From the NCBI GenBank assembly GCA_903872345.1, contig CAIQKM010000065.1, positions 1-64,000 on the forward strand: a stretch of DNA of 64,000 nt, in the 5' to 3' direction. A program made the translations under genes and the position numbers. The DNA comes from an uncultured Verrucomicrobia subdivision 3 bacterium. Its GTDB lineage: Bacteria > Verrucomicrobiota > Verrucomicrobiia > Limisphaerales > UBA11358. The notes beneath the pieces were generated by a model that did not search any database, was not told the DNA's origin, and worked only from the letters and a program-made list of their open reading frames with translations. The first letter of the stretch is position 1, and each line of letters opens with the position of its first letter. Below are positions 62,817-64,000 of this stretch, piece by piece.

Positions 62817-64000
62817 ATGAGAAACATATTTATTCTGTTCGTGCTCGTCTTGCCCGCGCTGGTTCACGGGGCCGTTGAGCCGGTCAAAACGGTCGGCGCC
62901 GCCCCCGCCACGAATGCCTTTGGCGTCGCCATCGTGCCGGATGCCACGCATCTGCCCGTGACGGTCACCAATACGGTGATGATTGCCAATGAACGCGTTA
63001 CCTACACCGCCGAAACCGGCATGTTGCCGTTGCTAAAGCCGGATGGCACGCCCCGCGCCTCGGTCTTTTACGTGGCTTACACGCGCACGGGTATCACCAA
63101 CAAGGCGGCCCGGCCGGTGACGTTCTGCTTCAACGGCGGGCCGGGATCGGCCTCGCTCTGGCTGCACCTGGGGGCGTTGGGTCCGCGGCGGGTGAAGATG
63201 AATGAGGATGGTTCGCTGCCGCCGCCGCCGTTCTCCGTGGTGGATAACGAATATTCCCTCGCCGGCGCGAGCGACCTGGTTTTCATTGATCCGGTGGCAA
63301 CGGGTTTCAGCCGTCCGGCGAAGGATGAGAAAACCGATCAATTCTTTGGCGATCAAGGGGATCTGGAGGCGACGGGTGAATTCATCCGGCTCTGGACGAC
63401 GCGGCACGAGCGCTGGCTCTCGCCGAAATATGTATTGGGCGAAAGCTACGGGGTATTCCGCGCGGCCGGTCTGGCGGAATATCTGCGCGGGCATTGCGGT
63501 TTGTATCTGAACGGGTTGATGCTGGTTTCCGGGGTGCTGAATTTTGCGGCGATTGACGGCGATTCCGGGAATGATCTGCCCTACATCACCATTCTGCCGG
63601 CGTACACGGCGGCGGCGCATTTTCACCATAAACTGCCGGCGGATTTGCAGGCGGATGTGAACCGGGCGCTGGCCGAGTCGCGTACCTTTGCCAATGGCGA
63701 ATACACGACGGCGCTGCATGCCGGGGCGGCCCTGCCGGCCGACGAGCGCGAAAAGGTGGTGACGGAGCTGGCGCGGCTGACGGGGCTGAAACCCGCGTTG
63801 ATCGCGGACAACAATCTGCGCATTGACGGCGGGATCTTTCGCAAACAATTGTTGCACGACGAGGGGCTGGTGTTGGGCGTTTATGATGCGCGGCTGACGG
63901 GGCGCGACGGCCGGCCGGGTCTGCCTTATCCGGCCACGGATCCCTCGAGCGACGCGACCATGGGACCGTTTTCCGCCGCCATGAATTCCTATGTGCGCTC
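62817..64000 (+). CDS. serine carboxypeptidase, peptidase S10 family (3' end outside window)
   Basis: The frame opens at the ATG at 62817 and stays open to the window edge (394 codons). It begins with a signal peptide (MRNIFILFVLVLPALVHGAV). The S10 blocks are VTFCFNGGPGSASLWLHLGA, LVFIDPVATGFSRPAKDEKT and VLGESYGVFRAAGLAEYL. The last gives the nucleophile as about Ser210. The catalytic Asp and His would lie beyond the window. S10 enzymes remove C-terminal residues and are often secreted or periplasmic in bacteria that degrade polymers. It is divergent from the pair-2 operon with a 496-bp spacer. Confidence 0.9.
   Translation, partial: MRNIFILFVLVLPALVHGAVEPVKTVGAAPATNAFGVAIVPDATHLPVTVTNTVMIANERVTYTAETGMLPLLKPDGTPRASVFYVAYTRTGITNKAARPVTFCFNGGPGSASLWLHLGALGPRRVKMNEDGSLPPPPFSVVDNEYSLAGASDLVFIDPVATGFSRPAKDEKTDQFFGDQGDLEATGEFIRLWTTRHERWLSPKYVLGESYGVFRAAGLAEYLRGHCGLYLNGLMLVSGVLNFAAIDGDSGNDLPYITILPAYTAAAHFHHKLPADLQADVNRALAESRTFANGEYTTALHAGAALPADEREKVVTELARLTGLKPALIADNNLRIDGGIFRKQLLHDEGLVLGVYDARLTGRDGRPGLPYPATDPSSDATMGPFSAAMNSYVR

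Overview
The window looks like a chromosomal segment from a member of the Verrucomicrobiota, probably of the Pedosphaera/Limisphaera type. This is an inference from gene style; no marker gene was compared. The signs are several pseudopilin-like proteins with an [19 protein letters not shown]-terminus and a C-terminal DGH motif, a PEP-CTERM protein, a giant autotransporter-repeat exoprotein without a beta-barrel, outer-membrane LPS transport genes (LptD and an LptF/LptG-type permease), and many palindromic intergenic repeats. Most genes are housekeeping genes with GC-rich third codon positions, which leave very long open antisense frames that I treat as shadows.

Layout. 1-620: 3' tail of a group II intron followed by palindromes. 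623-5906 (minus): AsmA-like membrane protein, a cysteine-motif protein, mnmG and pgi. 5907-6669: repeat-rich spacer turning AT-rich. 6670-9973 (plus): a tightly packed five-gene accessory operon (HipA-like kinase, DUF3037-type protein, TIGR04255-type protein and two unknowns). 10108-14047 (minus): CE1-type esterase, GAF-domain histidine kinase, LptF/LptG permease. 14154-14229: tRNA-Lys(TTT). 14646-21940 (plus): MBL-fold hydrolase, lptD, ribBA, tsaE, tsaB, zwf. 22022-24560 (minus): lipoprotein and recG. 24677-25833: a Y1 (RAYT-like) transposase gene among four copies of a REP-like repeat, with a second copy of the ileS 3' end. 25850-30079 (minus): ileS, a small membrane protein, a pseudopilin. 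30409-37674 (plus): giant exoprotein. 37846-39709: clpP-clpX. 39793-44173 (minus): lysine catabolism operon (lysine 6-aminotransferase, aminoadipate-semialdehyde dehydrogenase, unknown enzyme). 44319-46710 (minus): ABC ATPase and dnaA. 46711-47751: about 1 kb of noncoding DNA with DnaA boxes, a candidate oriC. 47752-49983 (plus): prmC, murA. 50119-51608 (minus): smpB, tadA, Nudix. 51775-55014 (plus): TlpA-like protein, PEP-CTERM protein, leuB. 55286-62320 (minus): two paralogous exoprotein/pseudopilin pairs. 62817-end (plus): S10-type serine carboxypeptidase, cut by the window edge.

How genes work together. LptD and the LptF/LptG-type permease belong to the LPS export bridge. TsaE and TsaB act in t6A tRNA modification; MnmG and TadA modify tRNA wobble positions; SmpB and ClpXP act in trans-translation and protein turnover. 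Lysine 6-aminotransferase and the ALDH7-type dehydrogenase convert lysine to 2-aminoadipate, and the third gene of that operon is a good candidate for a further step. The exoprotein/pseudopilin pairs may be dedicated substrate and secretion-pilus units; this is a hypothesis. The strongest candidates for an undescribed system are the five-gene HipA-like/DUF3037/TIGR04255 operon and the repeated exoprotein-pseudopilin modules.
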